The notes: generated by a model not told the origin, from the sequence alone. 64,000 nucleotides of DNA from an uncultured Microbacterium sp. (GCF_943912325.1 NZ_CALTTX010000001.1:51291-115290), one strand, 5' to 3'. Positions 35,779 through 44,151 are shown, numbered from the stretch's first letter. Program-made: numbers and translations.

Positions 35779-35809
35779 TTGAGGCCCAGAACCTGCATAA
35801 GTGAGACAT
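35758..35809. repeat. Long perfect palindrome 1, also a possible bidirectional terminator
   Basis: Arms ATGTCTCACTTATGCAGGTT (35758-35777) and its exact reverse complement (35790-35809), 12-nt loop. It lies between the convergent ends of mtlD and the DUF559 gene, so it may also end both transcripts. The core is less GC-rich than the genome. Confidence 0.85.
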
Positions 35810-35837
35810 GAACGACGGGAGTCGCTGGTGCTGGTGC

Positions 35838-36785
35838 TCAGCGGCTTGGCCGCCAGCCGCGCTCCATAAGCGCGGCCTGAATGCGTCTCACGGCAACAGA
35901 AGGGTCGGGGCGCACATGGTGGTTGAGCACCCTCACGAGCAACCACCCTTCGGCGCGGATTGCCTCCCAGCGGTCGGCGTCACGAGCGAACTGGCGCGGA
36001 TCCGTGGCGTGCTGGCGGCCGTCGTACTCCGTTCCGACGCGATACTCGGGCCACGCAAGATCGAGGCGCGCGAGGTCGTGGCCGTGCTCGTCGCGAAGTT
36101 GCCATTGCAGGCGCGGTTCGGGGACCCCCGCGCGAGTGATGACCAGCTGGAGCGCCGTCTCCTCTGAGGACTCGGCGCCAATTCTGAGCTCCGTCGCAAT
36201 GTGCGCGACCGTCTCACCGCGCATGGTGCGCGCCTCGTGTGCCAGCTGCTGACGCGTGACGCCAAACACCCGTGCCGAGCGATCAGTGAGTAAGTAGTCA
36301 CCAGCGGCGATCAGATCGTCACGGTCCCGTTCGTCTGATGCTTGCACCCACGCGCGCACAGGGTGTTCGACGGGCAGGCCGCCGACGGACACGGTCGCCG
36401 GCAGCCGCGCGAGCAATCGCCAGGGGCGCACGCCCGCAGTTCGGGGCGGGTATGACGGCCGATGCACGGCAATCTGAAGGAGCGACGGACTCCAGTGCCG
36501 TGGCACGGGAGCGCCGAGCAGCGCCAGCGCCGTCGGCACGCAAAAGAACTGCCCCTCACGCAAGCGTGGCGCGTATGCCTCGGCGATCGCCGCGACGTTC
36601 GCACGGCGGCGGTCGACATCACTACTGAGTGGATGCCTCGACTCGATCGCCGCCGCAGTGTCGGCGCCGCGGTATACGCCGTGGAATGGGCGCTCAAAGC
36701 TCGGGCCCGCGAGGCGCCCCCGTCCGATCCCGAGCTCAGCGGAGGTCGCGAACGCGAATGGTGGTAAATCCGACGGGTAGCTCAT
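35838..36785 (-). CDS. AbiEi-like / DUF559 putative endonuclease
   Basis: 315 aa. The N-terminal ~190 residues resemble the AbiEi-like region common in actinobacterial DUF559 proteins (GIGRGRLAGPSFERPFHGVYRG, then REGQFFCVPTALALLGAPVP). The C-terminal part looks like a PD-(D/E)XK / Vsr-type nuclease: Glu208-Glu209 in ESSEET, Asp242 in RLDLAWPEYRV, Glu253/Asp255 in GTEYDGRQH, then RDADRWEAIRAEGWLLVRV. The nuclease residues are all present, so it may be active. It is enclosed by repeats at both ends. A 15-bp inverted repeat lies 15 nt upstream of its ATG. The real substrate is unknown. Confidence 0.8.
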   Translation of the reverse strand: MSYPSDLPPFAFATSAELGIGRGRLAGPSFERPFHGVYRGADTAAAIESRHPLSSDVDRRRANVAAIAEAYAPRLREGQFFCVPTALALLGAPVPRHWSPSLLQIAVHRPSYPPRTAGVRPWRLLARLPATVSVGGLPVEHPVRAWVQASDERDRDDLIAAGDYLLTDRSARVFGVTRQQLAHEARTMRGETVAHIATELRIGAESSEETALQLVITRAGVPEPRLQWQLRDEHGHDLARLDLAWPEYRVGTEYDGRQHATDPRQFARDADRWEAIRAEGWLLVRVLNHHVRPDPSVAVRRIQAALMERGWRPSR

Positions 36786-36800
36786 CGATCCAGATGACCA

Positions 36801-36815
36801 TGACCTCCGAGGTCA
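36801..36815. promoter_or_regulatory. Operator-like inverted repeat before the DUF559 gene
   Basis: TGACCTC-C-GAGGTCA, perfect 7-bp arms, 15 nt upstream of the ATG at 36785. The position suits a repressor of the DUF559 gene, possibly its own AbiEi-like N-terminal domain. Confidence 0.4.
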
Positions 36816-36925
36816 CTACCGCGCGCCGCGGCAGATCGGTGCATTCCTCCGAAAGCGCGACCCTGTGGAGAACCCTGCAGCATGCTCGACGGAGAGCATC
36901 CACAAGCATCCCATCCCACCCCCTC

Positions 36926-36977
36926 ATGTCTCACATATGCAGGTTTTCAGCCCCCAAAACCTGCATAAGTGAGACAT
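36926..36977. repeat. Long palindrome 2, near-identical to palindrome 1
   Basis: Arms 36926-36947 and 36956-36977, 22 bp with a single mismatch (ACATAT against ACTTAT), 8-nt loop. Upstream of the DUF559 gene and downstream of add, so it could also act as an add terminator. Confidence 0.85.
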
Positions 36978-36997
36978 GAACCGGCGCCAGGCCGGGG

Positions 36998-37024
36998 AAA
37001 CCTGCATAGGTGAGACATCAACGG
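36998..37024. repeat. Right terminal inverted repeat of the DUF559 element
   Basis: 27 bp; contains the core with one change (ATAGGTGAGACAT). Unlike the other copies it stands alone, without a second arm. Confidence 0.7.
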
Positions 37025-37052
37025 GGATCGAGGCGGAGACCGCCGGAAGCTG

Positions 37053-37118
37053 CTGCCGCCGGCGGCTGAAGCAGCTACCGCCGGCGGCTGAGGCTGCTAC
37101 CGGCGGGGTGTGAGGCGG
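37053..37118. repeat. Imperfect 22-bp tandem repeats downstream of add
   Basis: Three units of 22 bp at 37053-37074, 37075-37096 and 37097-37118, with a partial fourth to about 37133. Units share CTRCCGSCGG and TGARGC. A single related stretch, TGAGGCGGCTACC, lies on the far side of the DUF559 element at 35728-35740. The 348-bp gene-free stretch 36786-37133 otherwise holds only the repeats already listed. Confidence 0.6.
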
Positions 37119-37133
37119 CTACCGCGGAGACCG

Positions 37134-38267
37134 CTACCGCGCGAAGCCCTCGGCGATCAGCTCGATGAGCTCTTCGCGCTGCTCAACCGGCAAGAAGGCG
37201 GCGGCCGCCGCGTTCAACTGGAACTCCTCGAGGTCATCGAGGTCGTAGTCGAACGCGTCGGCGAGCAGGCCCAGCTCGCGCGTCAGCGTCGTGCGGCTCA
37301 TCGTGCGGTTGTCGACGTTGACGGTCACGGCGAATCCGAGCTGATAGAGCCGGTCGAAGGGATGCTCGTCGAGCCCCTCACCCCACTGCGCGAACGCGCG
37401 CGTCTGCACGTTGGACGTAGGCGAGAGCTCGAGCGGGATCTCGCGGTCGTGCACCCATTGCGCGACCTCACCGAGCGTGAGGAACAGCTCATCCCCCGCG
37501 GCATCCACCGCGACGATGTCCTCCATGAGCCGCACGCCGTGCCCGAGCCGCAGCGCGCGCCCGTCGATCAGGGCCGAGCGCACCGAGTCGAGACCGTCGC
37601 CCTCGCCCGCGTGCACCGTGACGGGCACGAAGTGCGCCGCGAGGTAGTCGAACGCGGCCCGATGATCGGACGGCGGAAAGCCCTTCTCGGGCCCCGCGAT
37701 GTCGAACCCGACGACGCCCCCCGGAGCCTCGCCGTCACGCTGACGCACCGCGAGCTCGGCGATCTCGAGCGAGCGATCGCCCTGACGCATCGCCGAGATG
37801 AGCTGCGTCACCCGGATCTCGCGCCCCGCGGCCGCGGCATCCGACTCCCCGAGGGCGAACCCCGTCTGCACCGCTTCGACGGCCTCATCGAGCGAGAGCC
37901 CCTGCCGCTGGTGCTGCTCGGGCGCCCAGCGCACTTCGGCGTAGATCACGCCATCGAGCACGAGGTCGGCGACGAACTCGCGCGCGATCCGCTCGAGGCT
38001 CTCGCGCGTCTGCATGACCGCGAGCACCAGCTCGAACCGCTCGAGGTACTCCTCGAGCGTGCCCTCGGGCAGGTCGTCGCTGAACCAGTGCGCGAGCCCC
38101 GCGGCGTCGCTCGCGGGCACGGCGATTCCCGCCGCGGTCGCGAGCTCGAACACGGTCGCGGGCCGCACGCCGCCGTCGAGGTGGTCGTGCAGCGAAACCT
38201 TCGGCAACTCGCGCAGCGGCCGTCCGTGCAGGCGGGCACCGTAGAGATCGGAATCGAGCTTCGGCAT
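37134..38267 (-). CDS. add: Adenosine deaminase
   Basis: 377 aa. Zinc ligands His27 and His29 in KVSLHDHLDGG, third His in VTVHAGEGDG, and SPTSNVQT near the active site. It deaminates adenosine/deoxyadenosine to inosine, feeding PNP at 25294. GAGAGGA lies 6 nt before the ATG. The 54-bp gap to deoA has no terminator, so it is probably the last gene of the nucleoside operon running down from 45282. Confidence 0.94.
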   Translation of the reverse strand: MPKLDSDLYGARLHGRPLRELPKVSLHDHLDGGVRPATVFELATAAGIAVPASDAAGLAHWFSDDLPEGTLEEYLERFELVLAVMQTRESLERIAREFVADLVLDGVIYAEVRWAPEQHQRQGLSLDEAVEAVQTGFALGESDAAAAGREIRVTQLISAMRQGDRSLEIAELAVRQRDGEAPGGVVGFDIAGPEKGFPPSDHRAAFDYLAAHFVPVTVHAGEGDGLDSVRSALIDGRALRLGHGVRLMEDIVAVDAAGDELFLTLGEVAQWVHDREIPLELSPTSNVQTRAFAQWGEGLDEHPFDRLYQLGFAVTVNVDNRTMSRTTLTRELGLLADAFDYDLDDLEEFQLNAAAAAFLPVEQREELIELIAEGFAR

Positions 38268-38321
38268 GCGGGGTCCTCTCGGGCAGAAGATCGGAGAAAT
38301 GGATGCTTCGGAGGCGCCGGT

Positions 38322-39644
38322 CTACGCCGTGATGCGCTCGCGCACGATCGGCGCGCGCTCGGGAGCGTCGGCCGGGTCGACGACGTCCCACGCGCCCTCG
38401 AGCGCCGCAAGCGCCCGGGGGAAGCGCGCGGCGTCGTCGGCCGCGAGGGTGAAGACGACATCCCCTTCGCGTACGGTGTCTCCGGGCTTGACGTGCAGGT
38501 CGATACCCGCGGCGTGCACGACGGGGTCGCTCGCCCGCGCGCGGCCCGCGCCGAGACGCCAGGCCGCGATCCCGAACGGCAGCGCATCCATGCGCCCGAT
38601 CACACCGTCGCGCGGCGCGCGCACGACCTCGTTCTCGCGGGCAACGGGGAGGGATGCCTCGGGGTCGCCGCCCTGCGCGCGGATCATGCGACGCCAGGCA
38701 TCCATCCCCCGCCCATCCCTCAGTGCCGCCTCGACGTCGGCGTCGGGCTGACCCGCGAGCGCGAGCATTTCGCGCGCGAGCGCGAGGGTGAGCTCGATGA
38801 CGTCGGCGGGTCCCCCGCCGGCGAGCACCTCGACCGACTCGCGCACTTCGTTGGCGTTGCCGATCGCGAGCCCGAGGGGGGTGTTCATGTCGGTCAAGAG
38901 AGCGGTCGTCGCGACGCCCGAATCGGTGCCGAGTGCGACCATCGTCTCGGCGAGCTCGCGCGCTCGGGCGGGGTCCTGCATGAAGGCACCCGAGCCGAAC
39001 TTGACATCGAGCACGAGCGCCGCGGTTCCTTCGGCGATCTTCTTCGACATGATGCTCGACGCGATCAACGGGATCGCCTCGACCGTGCCCGTCACATCGC
39101 GGAGCGCATAGAGGCGCTTGTCGGCGGGCGCGAGACCCGAACCGGCGGCGCAGATGACCGCTCCGACGTCTGCGAGCTGGGCGAACAGCTCGTCGTTGCT
39201 GAGCGCAGCGCGCCAGCCGGGGATTGACTCGAGCTTGTCGAGCGTGCCGCCCGTGTGTCCGAGGCCCCGGCCCGACAGCTGCGGCACGGCGACGCCGAAC
39301 GAGGCCACGAGTGGGGCGAGCGGGAGGGTGATCTTGTCGCCCACTCCACCCGTCGAGTGCTTGTCGACCGTCGTCTTGGGGAGCTCTGCGAAGCTCATGC
39401 GTTCGCCCGAGGCGATCATCGCGTCGGTCAGCACGCGGATCTCGTCGCGATCCATGCCGTTGAGCAGCACCGCCATCGCGAACGCCGCCATCTGCGCGTC
39501 CGAGACGTATTCGCGCGTGTACGCGTCGACCATCCACCGCAGCGCATCCTCGGGCACGGCGTGCCCGTCACGCTTCGCACGGATGACGTCGATCGCGTCA
39601 AAGACCTCGACGTGTGTTCCTTCGACGGACCCCTCGCCACTCAC
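38322..39644 (-). CDS. deoA: Thymidine phosphorylase
   Basis: 440 aa. Signature KHSTGGVGDKITLPLAPL starts at Lys95, followed by LSGRGLGHTGGTLDKLESIPG and the C-terminal biotinyl-like lobe HAAGIDLHVKPGDTV. It splits thymidine or deoxyuridine into base and deoxyribose-1-phosphate. GTG at 39644 overlaps the cdd stop, so it is translated together with cdd. Confidence 0.95.
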   Translation of the reverse strand: MSGEGSVEGTHVEVFDAIDVIRAKRDGHAVPEDALRWMVDAYTREYVSDAQMAAFAMAVLLNGMDRDEIRVLTDAMIASGERMSFAELPKTTVDKHSTGGVGDKITLPLAPLVASFGVAVPQLSGRGLGHTGGTLDKLESIPGWRAALSNDELFAQLADVGAVICAAGSGLAPADKRLYALRDVTGTVEAIPLIASSIMSKKIAEGTAALVLDVKFGSGAFMQDPARARELAETMVALGTDSGVATTALLTDMNTPLGLAIGNANEVRESVEVLAGGGPADVIELTLALAREMLALAGQPDADVEAALRDGRGMDAWRRMIRAQGGDPEASLPVARENEVVRAPRDGVIGRMDALPFGIAAWRLGAGRARASDPVVHAAGIDLHVKPGDTVREGDVVFTLAADDAARFPRALAALEGAWDVVDPADAPERAPIVRERITA

Positions 39645-40060
39645 GAGCGGTACTCCTCGAGGTCGCGGGGCCCGAAGGCATCCGGAAGCACCTGATCGAT
39701 CGTTTTGATTCCCGACACCGTCTCGAGCAGCATCTCGGGCGTCGAGAACTCGTACAGCAACTGGCGGCAGCGGCCGCAGGGCATGATCGTCTCTTCGGCG
39801 CCGTTGACGCACACGAAGGCCGCGAGCTTGCCGCCGCCCGTGCGGTGCAGGTCGCCGACGAGGGCGCATTCGGCGCAGAGGCCGACGCCGTACGAGGCGT
39901 TCTCGACGTTGCATCCCGCGACGATGCGTCCGTCGGTCGTGAGGGCCGCCGCCCCCACCGAGTAGCCGGAGTAGGGCGCGTACGCGTTGCGCATCGCGGC
40001 GACCGCCGCCGCCCGCAGCGCCGGCCAGTCGATCGGCAGTGTTTCGGGCACGGGGGTCAC
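39641..40060 (-). CDS. cdd: Cytidine deaminase
   Basis: 139 aa, the short homotetrameric type. Zinc and catalytic residues: Cys62-Ala-Glu64 in GLCAEC, and Cys95 and Cys98 in MPCGRCRQ; substrate loop GCNVENASYG. It converts cytidine/deoxycytidine to uridine/deoxyuridine, substrates for the next gene, deoA. GTG start overlaps the permease stop (GTGA). Confidence 0.95.
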   Translation of the reverse strand: MTPVPETLPIDWPALRAAAVAAMRNAYAPYSGYSVGAAALTTDGRIVAGCNVENASYGVGLCAECALVGDLHRTGGGKLAAFVCVNGAEETIMPCGRCRQLLYEFSTPEMLLETVSGIKTIDQVLPDAFGPRDLEEYRS

Positions 40061-41349
40061 TCCTTGATGTAGGGCTTGCCCGCGGCCTTCGGCCCGAGCA
40101 CGCGGCCAGCGACGATCGCGACCGCGATGATCGTGACGACGTAGGGCGTCATGGCGATCAGGTCGGTCGGGATCGCAGAACCCGCCTGGCCCGCCCACAC
40201 GCGGAAGTTCGACGCGAAGCCGAACAGCAGCGCCGCGAGCGCGACGCCCCACGGGTTCCACCGCCCGAGGATCACGGCCGCGAGGGCGATGAATCCCTGA
40301 CCCGCGCTCATTTCGCGCACGAACGGCCCGACCGACCCGATCGTGAGCGCCGCGCCGCCGAGGCCCGCGATGATGCCCGCGACCGAGATGGTCCAGAACC
40401 GCCACACGTTGACCTTGATGCCGACTGTGTCGGCCGCGAGCGGGTGCTCGCCGAGCGCGCGGATGCGCAGGCCCCACTTCGTGCGGAACAGCACGAACCA
40501 CACGAGCGGCACGAGCACGAACATCAGGTACGTCGTGAGGCGCTGGCTGAAGAACACCGGCCCGATGATCGGAATGTCGCTGAGCAGCGGGATCGTCAGC
40601 ACGGGCAGGGTTCCCGGGGTGTTCATGGTCGCCGAGTTGGGCGAGAGCACGACCGAGTACAAGAAGTTCGTGATCGCCGTGACGAGACCGATCAGCACAA
40701 CACCCACGACGACCTGGTCGACGAGGTACTTGATCGCGAAGAGCGCGAGCACCATCGCGATGAGCGCCGACACGACCATCGCGGCGATGAGCGCCGCCGT
40801 GTAGCTCTTGGTCGTCGACGCGACGAGCGCGGCGGTGAACGCGCCCGCGAGCAACTGGCCCTCGAGGGCGATGTTGACCATGCCGACGCGCTCGCCGATG
40901 ACTCCCGCGAGGCCCGCGAGCACGATGGGGGTCGAGAGCGTGATCGCGCCCGAGAGCAAGAAGACGATCGGTACGTCGCCGCCGCGGCCGACCCACGCCG
41001 TGAGCGCGCCGAGGAAGCAGACACCGACGAGCACCGAGAGCCACACCGACACGGGACGGCGCAGGAAGGTCAGCGCTGCGGCCGCGATCGCTGCGAGCAG
41101 GGCGATGATCGCGAGTACGAAGCCGATGACGCGAGCGGATGCTTCGAGGCTCGGCAGCTGTAGGGCGTCGTCCTGCCCTGACCACACGAACCGGACAGGC
41201 TGATCGGCCCCGAAGAAGCCGAAGAACCCGAGGGTCAACAGCGCGACGATCGCGAGCAGGATGGGCGTGCGCCACGCGCGCGGGGCAAGCGAGACCGCGG
41301 CCTCGTCGGGAACGCCCGCGACGGGCGCCGTCTGCACAGGGGCGCTCAC
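40057..41349 (-). CDS. ABC transporter permease, nucleoside/BMP type (second permease)
   Basis: 430 aa with about ten hydrophobic segments; the family core GERVGMVNIALEGQLLAGAF and LGEHPLAADTVGIKV is the BPD_transp_2 pattern of the guanosine/purine nucleoside uptake systems (NupQ-like). GTG at 41349 overlaps the stop of the other permease. Together they form the membrane channel of the importer with the ATPase at 42620 and the lipoprotein at 44197. Confidence 0.92.
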   Translation of the reverse strand: MSAPVQTAPVAGVPDEAAVSLAPRAWRTPILLAIVALLTLGFFGFFGADQPVRFVWSGQDDALQLPSLEASARVIGFVLAIIALLAAIAAAALTFLRRPVSVWLSVLVGVCFLGALTAWVGRGGDVPIVFLLSGAITLSTPIVLAGLAGVIGERVGMVNIALEGQLLAGAFTAALVASTTKSYTAALIAAMVVSALIAMVLALFAIKYLVDQVVVGVVLIGLVTAITNFLYSVVLSPNSATMNTPGTLPVLTIPLLSDIPIIGPVFFSQRLTTYLMFVLVPLVWFVLFRTKWGLRIRALGEHPLAADTVGIKVNVWRFWTISVAGIIAGLGGAALTIGSVGPFVREMSAGQGFIALAAVILGRWNPWGVALAALLFGFASNFRVWAGQAGSAIPTDLIAMTPYVVTIIAVAIVAGRVLGPKAAGKPYIKE

Positions 41350-42623
41350 TTGACGCCCTCCTTCGCCTCGAGCTGGGGCTTCTGCCCCGTCGACAATTCG
41401 GTCACTTCGCGCTGCTTCGGCAAGAACCGGAAGATCGCGCGCACGAGCGGCGGTGCCGCGATGAACAGCACGATGAGGCCCTGCACGACCCCGAGAATGT
41501 CGGGCGACGCACCGGCGAACTGCAGCGAGGGTCCGGCCGCGCGCAGGATCCCGAAGAGCAGACCCGCGAGCAGCACGCCGACCGCTTGCGAACCGCCGAG
41601 CAGCGCGACCGTGATCGCGTCGAACCCGATCCCGGCGTCGATGCTGGGCCCGAAGTTGCCGTCGCGACCGAGCGACTGGTTGACGCCCGCGACCGCGATG
41701 AACAAGCCCGAGAGCACCATCGCGACGACGTACATGCGCTTGACGTTGACGCCCGCGGTGCGCGCGGCGTCGGGGTTGAGGCCGACCATGCGCAGGCGGA
41801 AGCCGAGCGACGACCGCTCCATGAGCCACCAGTAGACGAGCACCGCGATGATGCAGAGCACGAAGCTCCATCGCAGCTCGGTGCCCTCGCCGAAGATGCG
41901 GCCGAACACCGCGGTCGGGTCGGGCGGACGCGTATTGGGGTTGTTGCCGGCATCCATGTCATGCAGCACCGGCGTGCGCATGAGGAACGTCGCGAACGAG
42001 ACGGCGATGTAGTTCATCATGATCGTCACGATCACTTCGTGCGCGCCGGTCAATGCCTTCAACAGGCCCGCGATACCGGCCCAAATCCCGGCGCCGACGA
42101 AGCCGAACAAGACGGCGACGATGAGATGGATGCCCCAGGGCAGGTGCAGTTGGAATGCGGCCCAGGCCGACCAGATCGCCGCCATCATCAGCTGCCCCTG
42201 GCCGCCGATGTTGAACAGGCCCGCGCGGAACGTCAGCGCGACACCGAGACCCGCCGCGATGAGGGGGCCGGCGAAGCGAAGGGACTCGAGGAACGGTTTG
42301 ATGCCGTCGGCGAAGTTCGCGGCCGTCGTGTTGTAGATCGCGCCGTTGAACACGGCCGCGAACGTCGCGCCGAGCACTTTTCCGGCGACCGCGAAAAAGT
42401 CGCCCGGCTGCGCGAAGAAGTACCCGAGCGTCGCGAGCACCTCGGTGTTGGTGAACACGACCATGAGCGACGCGATGAACAGCGACAGCAGGATCGCGAA
42501 CAGCGTGCGTACGATGCTGCCGGCCGCGATGTCGTGCAGGATGCCGGCCAGCGCACTCTGGCCCGCGGCGGCCTTGTCGCTCGGCTTCTTCGGTGCGGGG
42601 GGCGTCGTCGAAACGGTGCTCAT
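41346..42623 (-). CDS. ABC transporter permease, nucleoside/BMP type (first permease)
   Basis: 425 aa, about ten hydrophobic segments. Family core LTFRAGLFNIGGQGQLMMAA and MVGLNPDAARTAGVNVKRM (NupP-like). The cytoplasmic tails are charged (KKPSDKAAAGQS at the start, QLEAKEGVK at the end). ATG at 42623 overlaps the ATPase stop (ATGA). Confidence 0.92.
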   Translation of the reverse strand: MSTVSTTPPAPKKPSDKAAAGQSALAGILHDIAAGSIVRTLFAILLSLFIASLMVVFTNTEVLATLGYFFAQPGDFFAVAGKVLGATFAAVFNGAIYNTTAANFADGIKPFLESLRFAGPLIAAGLGVALTFRAGLFNIGGQGQLMMAAIWSAWAAFQLHLPWGIHLIVAVLFGFVGAGIWAGIAGLLKALTGAHEVIVTIMMNYIAVSFATFLMRTPVLHDMDAGNNPNTRPPDPTAVFGRIFGEGTELRWSFVLCIIAVLVYWWLMERSSLGFRLRMVGLNPDAARTAGVNVKRMYVVAMVLSGLFIAVAGVNQSLGRDGNFGPSIDAGIGFDAITVALLGGSQAVGVLLAGLLFGILRAAGPSLQFAGASPDILGVVQGLIVLFIAAPPLVRAIFRFLPKQREVTELSTGQKPQLEAKEGVK

Positions 42624-44116
42624 TCGGTGACTCCTGCCATCAGGCGGCCGAGCTTCTCGCGGGGCGTGTCGGCGGGAACGATGTCGATGATCGCGCCGCG
42701 ATACATCACCGCGATGCGGTCGGCGAGCGCCGTGACCTCGTCGAGCTCGGTCGAGATGATCATGACGGGCACGCCCTGGTCGCGCACGCCGATGATGCGC
42801 TTGTGGATGAACTCGATCGAGCCCACATCGACCCCGCGCGTCGGCTGCGACGCGACGAAGAGCTTGAGGTCTCGGCCGAGCTCGCGCGCGAGCACGACCT
42901 TCTGCTGGTTGCCGCCCGAGAGGCGCCCAACGAGCGTGTCGCGGCTCTGCGTGCGGATGTCGAACTCTGCGATCGCGGCGTCGGCGAACTGGTCGCGGTG
43001 GCCGAAATCGATTCCGGCGCCCTTCGTGAACGGGCCCTGCCACGAGCGGTCGAGCATGAGGTTCTCGGCGACCGAGAACTCGGCGACGAGCCCATCGACC
43101 TTGCGATCTTCGGGAACGAAGCCGACGCCCGATTCGAGCACGTGGCGCACGTTCGCGAACGCGAGCTCCTGCCCGTACAGCATGATCGAGCCGAAGACCT
43201 TGTCTTGCAGGCCGACGAGCGCCTCGGTGAGCTCGGTCTGGCCGTTGCCCTGCACGCCGGCGATCGCGAGCACTTCGCCCTCGCGGATCGCGAACGACAC
43301 GTCGTCGAGCGTGCGCGTTCCGTGCTCGTTGAAGACCGTCAGGTTCGACACGACGAGGGCGTAATCGCCGAGCCTCGCCGGTTCTTTGCTGACGCGCAGG
43401 CTGACGTCGCGGCCGACCATGAGGGCCGCGAGTTCGTCGGTGGATGCCTGGGGTGAGGCCTCGCCGACGACGGTACCGAGCCGGATCACCGTGATCGTGT
43501 CGGCGACGGCCTTGACCTCGCGCAGCTTGTGCGTGATGAAGACGATCGAGGTGCCGGCATCCGCCAATTGCCGCATCGTGAGCATGAGCTCGTCGGTCTC
43601 TTCGGGCGTCAGCACGGCGGTCGGCTCGTCGAGCACGAGCACCTTGGCGTTGCGCGAGAGAGCCTTGACGATCTCGACGCGCTGCTGGGCGCCGACGGGC
43701 AGATCCGCGACGATCGCGTCGGGGTCGATGTCGAACCCGAACTTCGCCGAGATCTCGCGCACGCGGCGGCGCGCTTCGCGCAGGTCGAGCACGCCAGCCT
43801 TGGTCGGCTCGTGGCCGAGCATGACGTTCTCGGCGACCGTGAAGACGGGGATGAGCATGAAGTGCTGGTGCACCATGCCGATACCGGCGGCCATCGCGGC
43901 GCCCGGTCCCGAGAAGTGCTGCGGCACGTCATCGAGCAGGATCTCGCCCTCGTCGGGCTGGTAGAGCCCGAAGAGCACATTCATGAGAGTGGACTTTCCG
44001 GCGCCGTTCTCGCCGAGGAGGGCGTGGATCTGGCCCGGCTCGATGACGAGATCGATCGCGTTGTTGGCGACGAGCGCTCCGAAGCGCTTCGTGATGCCAC
44101 GCAGTTCGAGTTTCAT
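42620..44116 (-). CDS. ABC transporter ATPase with two nucleotide-binding domains, nucleoside type
   Basis: 498 aa. Domain 1 has Walker A GENGAGKST (35-43), a signature-like LPVGAQQRVEIVKALSR and Walker B VLVLDEPTAVL. Domain 2 has a degenerate Walker A (GVQGNGQTELTEAL) but a good LSGGNQQKVVLAREL. One complete and one degenerate site is normal for the RbsA/NupO-like family. The ATG at 44116 is separated from the lipoprotein gene by a hairpin. Confidence 0.94.
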   Translation of the reverse strand: MKLELRGITKRFGALVANNAIDLVIEPGQIHALLGENGAGKSTLMNVLFGLYQPDEGEILLDDVPQHFSGPGAAMAAGIGMVHQHFMLIPVFTVAENVMLGHEPTKAGVLDLREARRRVREISAKFGFDIDPDAIVADLPVGAQQRVEIVKALSRNAKVLVLDEPTAVLTPEETDELMLTMRQLADAGTSIVFITHKLREVKAVADTITVIRLGTVVGEASPQASTDELAALMVGRDVSLRVSKEPARLGDYALVVSNLTVFNEHGTRTLDDVSFAIREGEVLAIAGVQGNGQTELTEALVGLQDKVFGSIMLYGQELAFANVRHVLESGVGFVPEDRKVDGLVAEFSVAENLMLDRSWQGPFTKGAGIDFGHRDQFADAAIAEFDIRTQSRDTLVGRLSGGNQQKVVLARELGRDLKLFVASQPTRGVDVGSIEFIHKRIIGVRDQGVPVMIISTELDEVTALADRIAVMYRGAIIDIVPADTPREKLGRLMAGVTE

Positions 44117-44151
44117 GGTGCGACCATCCTGCCCGATAGGGCGGGGAACAG

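Larger units (their letters stand above)
35752..37024. mobile_element. Putative 1.27-kb element bounded by 27-bp inverted repeats, carrying one DUF559 nuclease gene
   Basis: Left end 35752-35778 and right end 36998-37024 are inverted copies of the same 27-bp sequence with one mismatch (CCGTTGATGTCTCAC at the left end, GTGAGACATCAACGG at the right). Inside, each end carries another inverted copy of the 20-bp core, so there are five copies in total. The only gene is an AbiEi-like/DUF559 protein; no transposase is seen. The same GAGGCGGCTACC occurs just outside both ends (35729-35740 and 37113-37124). Mobility is inferred, not shown. Confidence 0.5.

Noticed and set aside
35808..36167. Gene starting within palindrome 1 on the plus strand
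   Set aside because: The frame has no family resemblance and lies opposite the well-supported DUF559 gene.
37025..37133. Possible CRISPR-like array
   Set aside because: The 22-bp units are contiguous, imperfect and without spacers; no cas gene nearby.
42620..44116. Broken second Walker A in the nucleoside ABC ATPase as a sign of inactivation
   Set aside because: Degenerate second sites are normal in the RbsA/NupO-like two-domain ATPases; signature and remaining motifs are intact.
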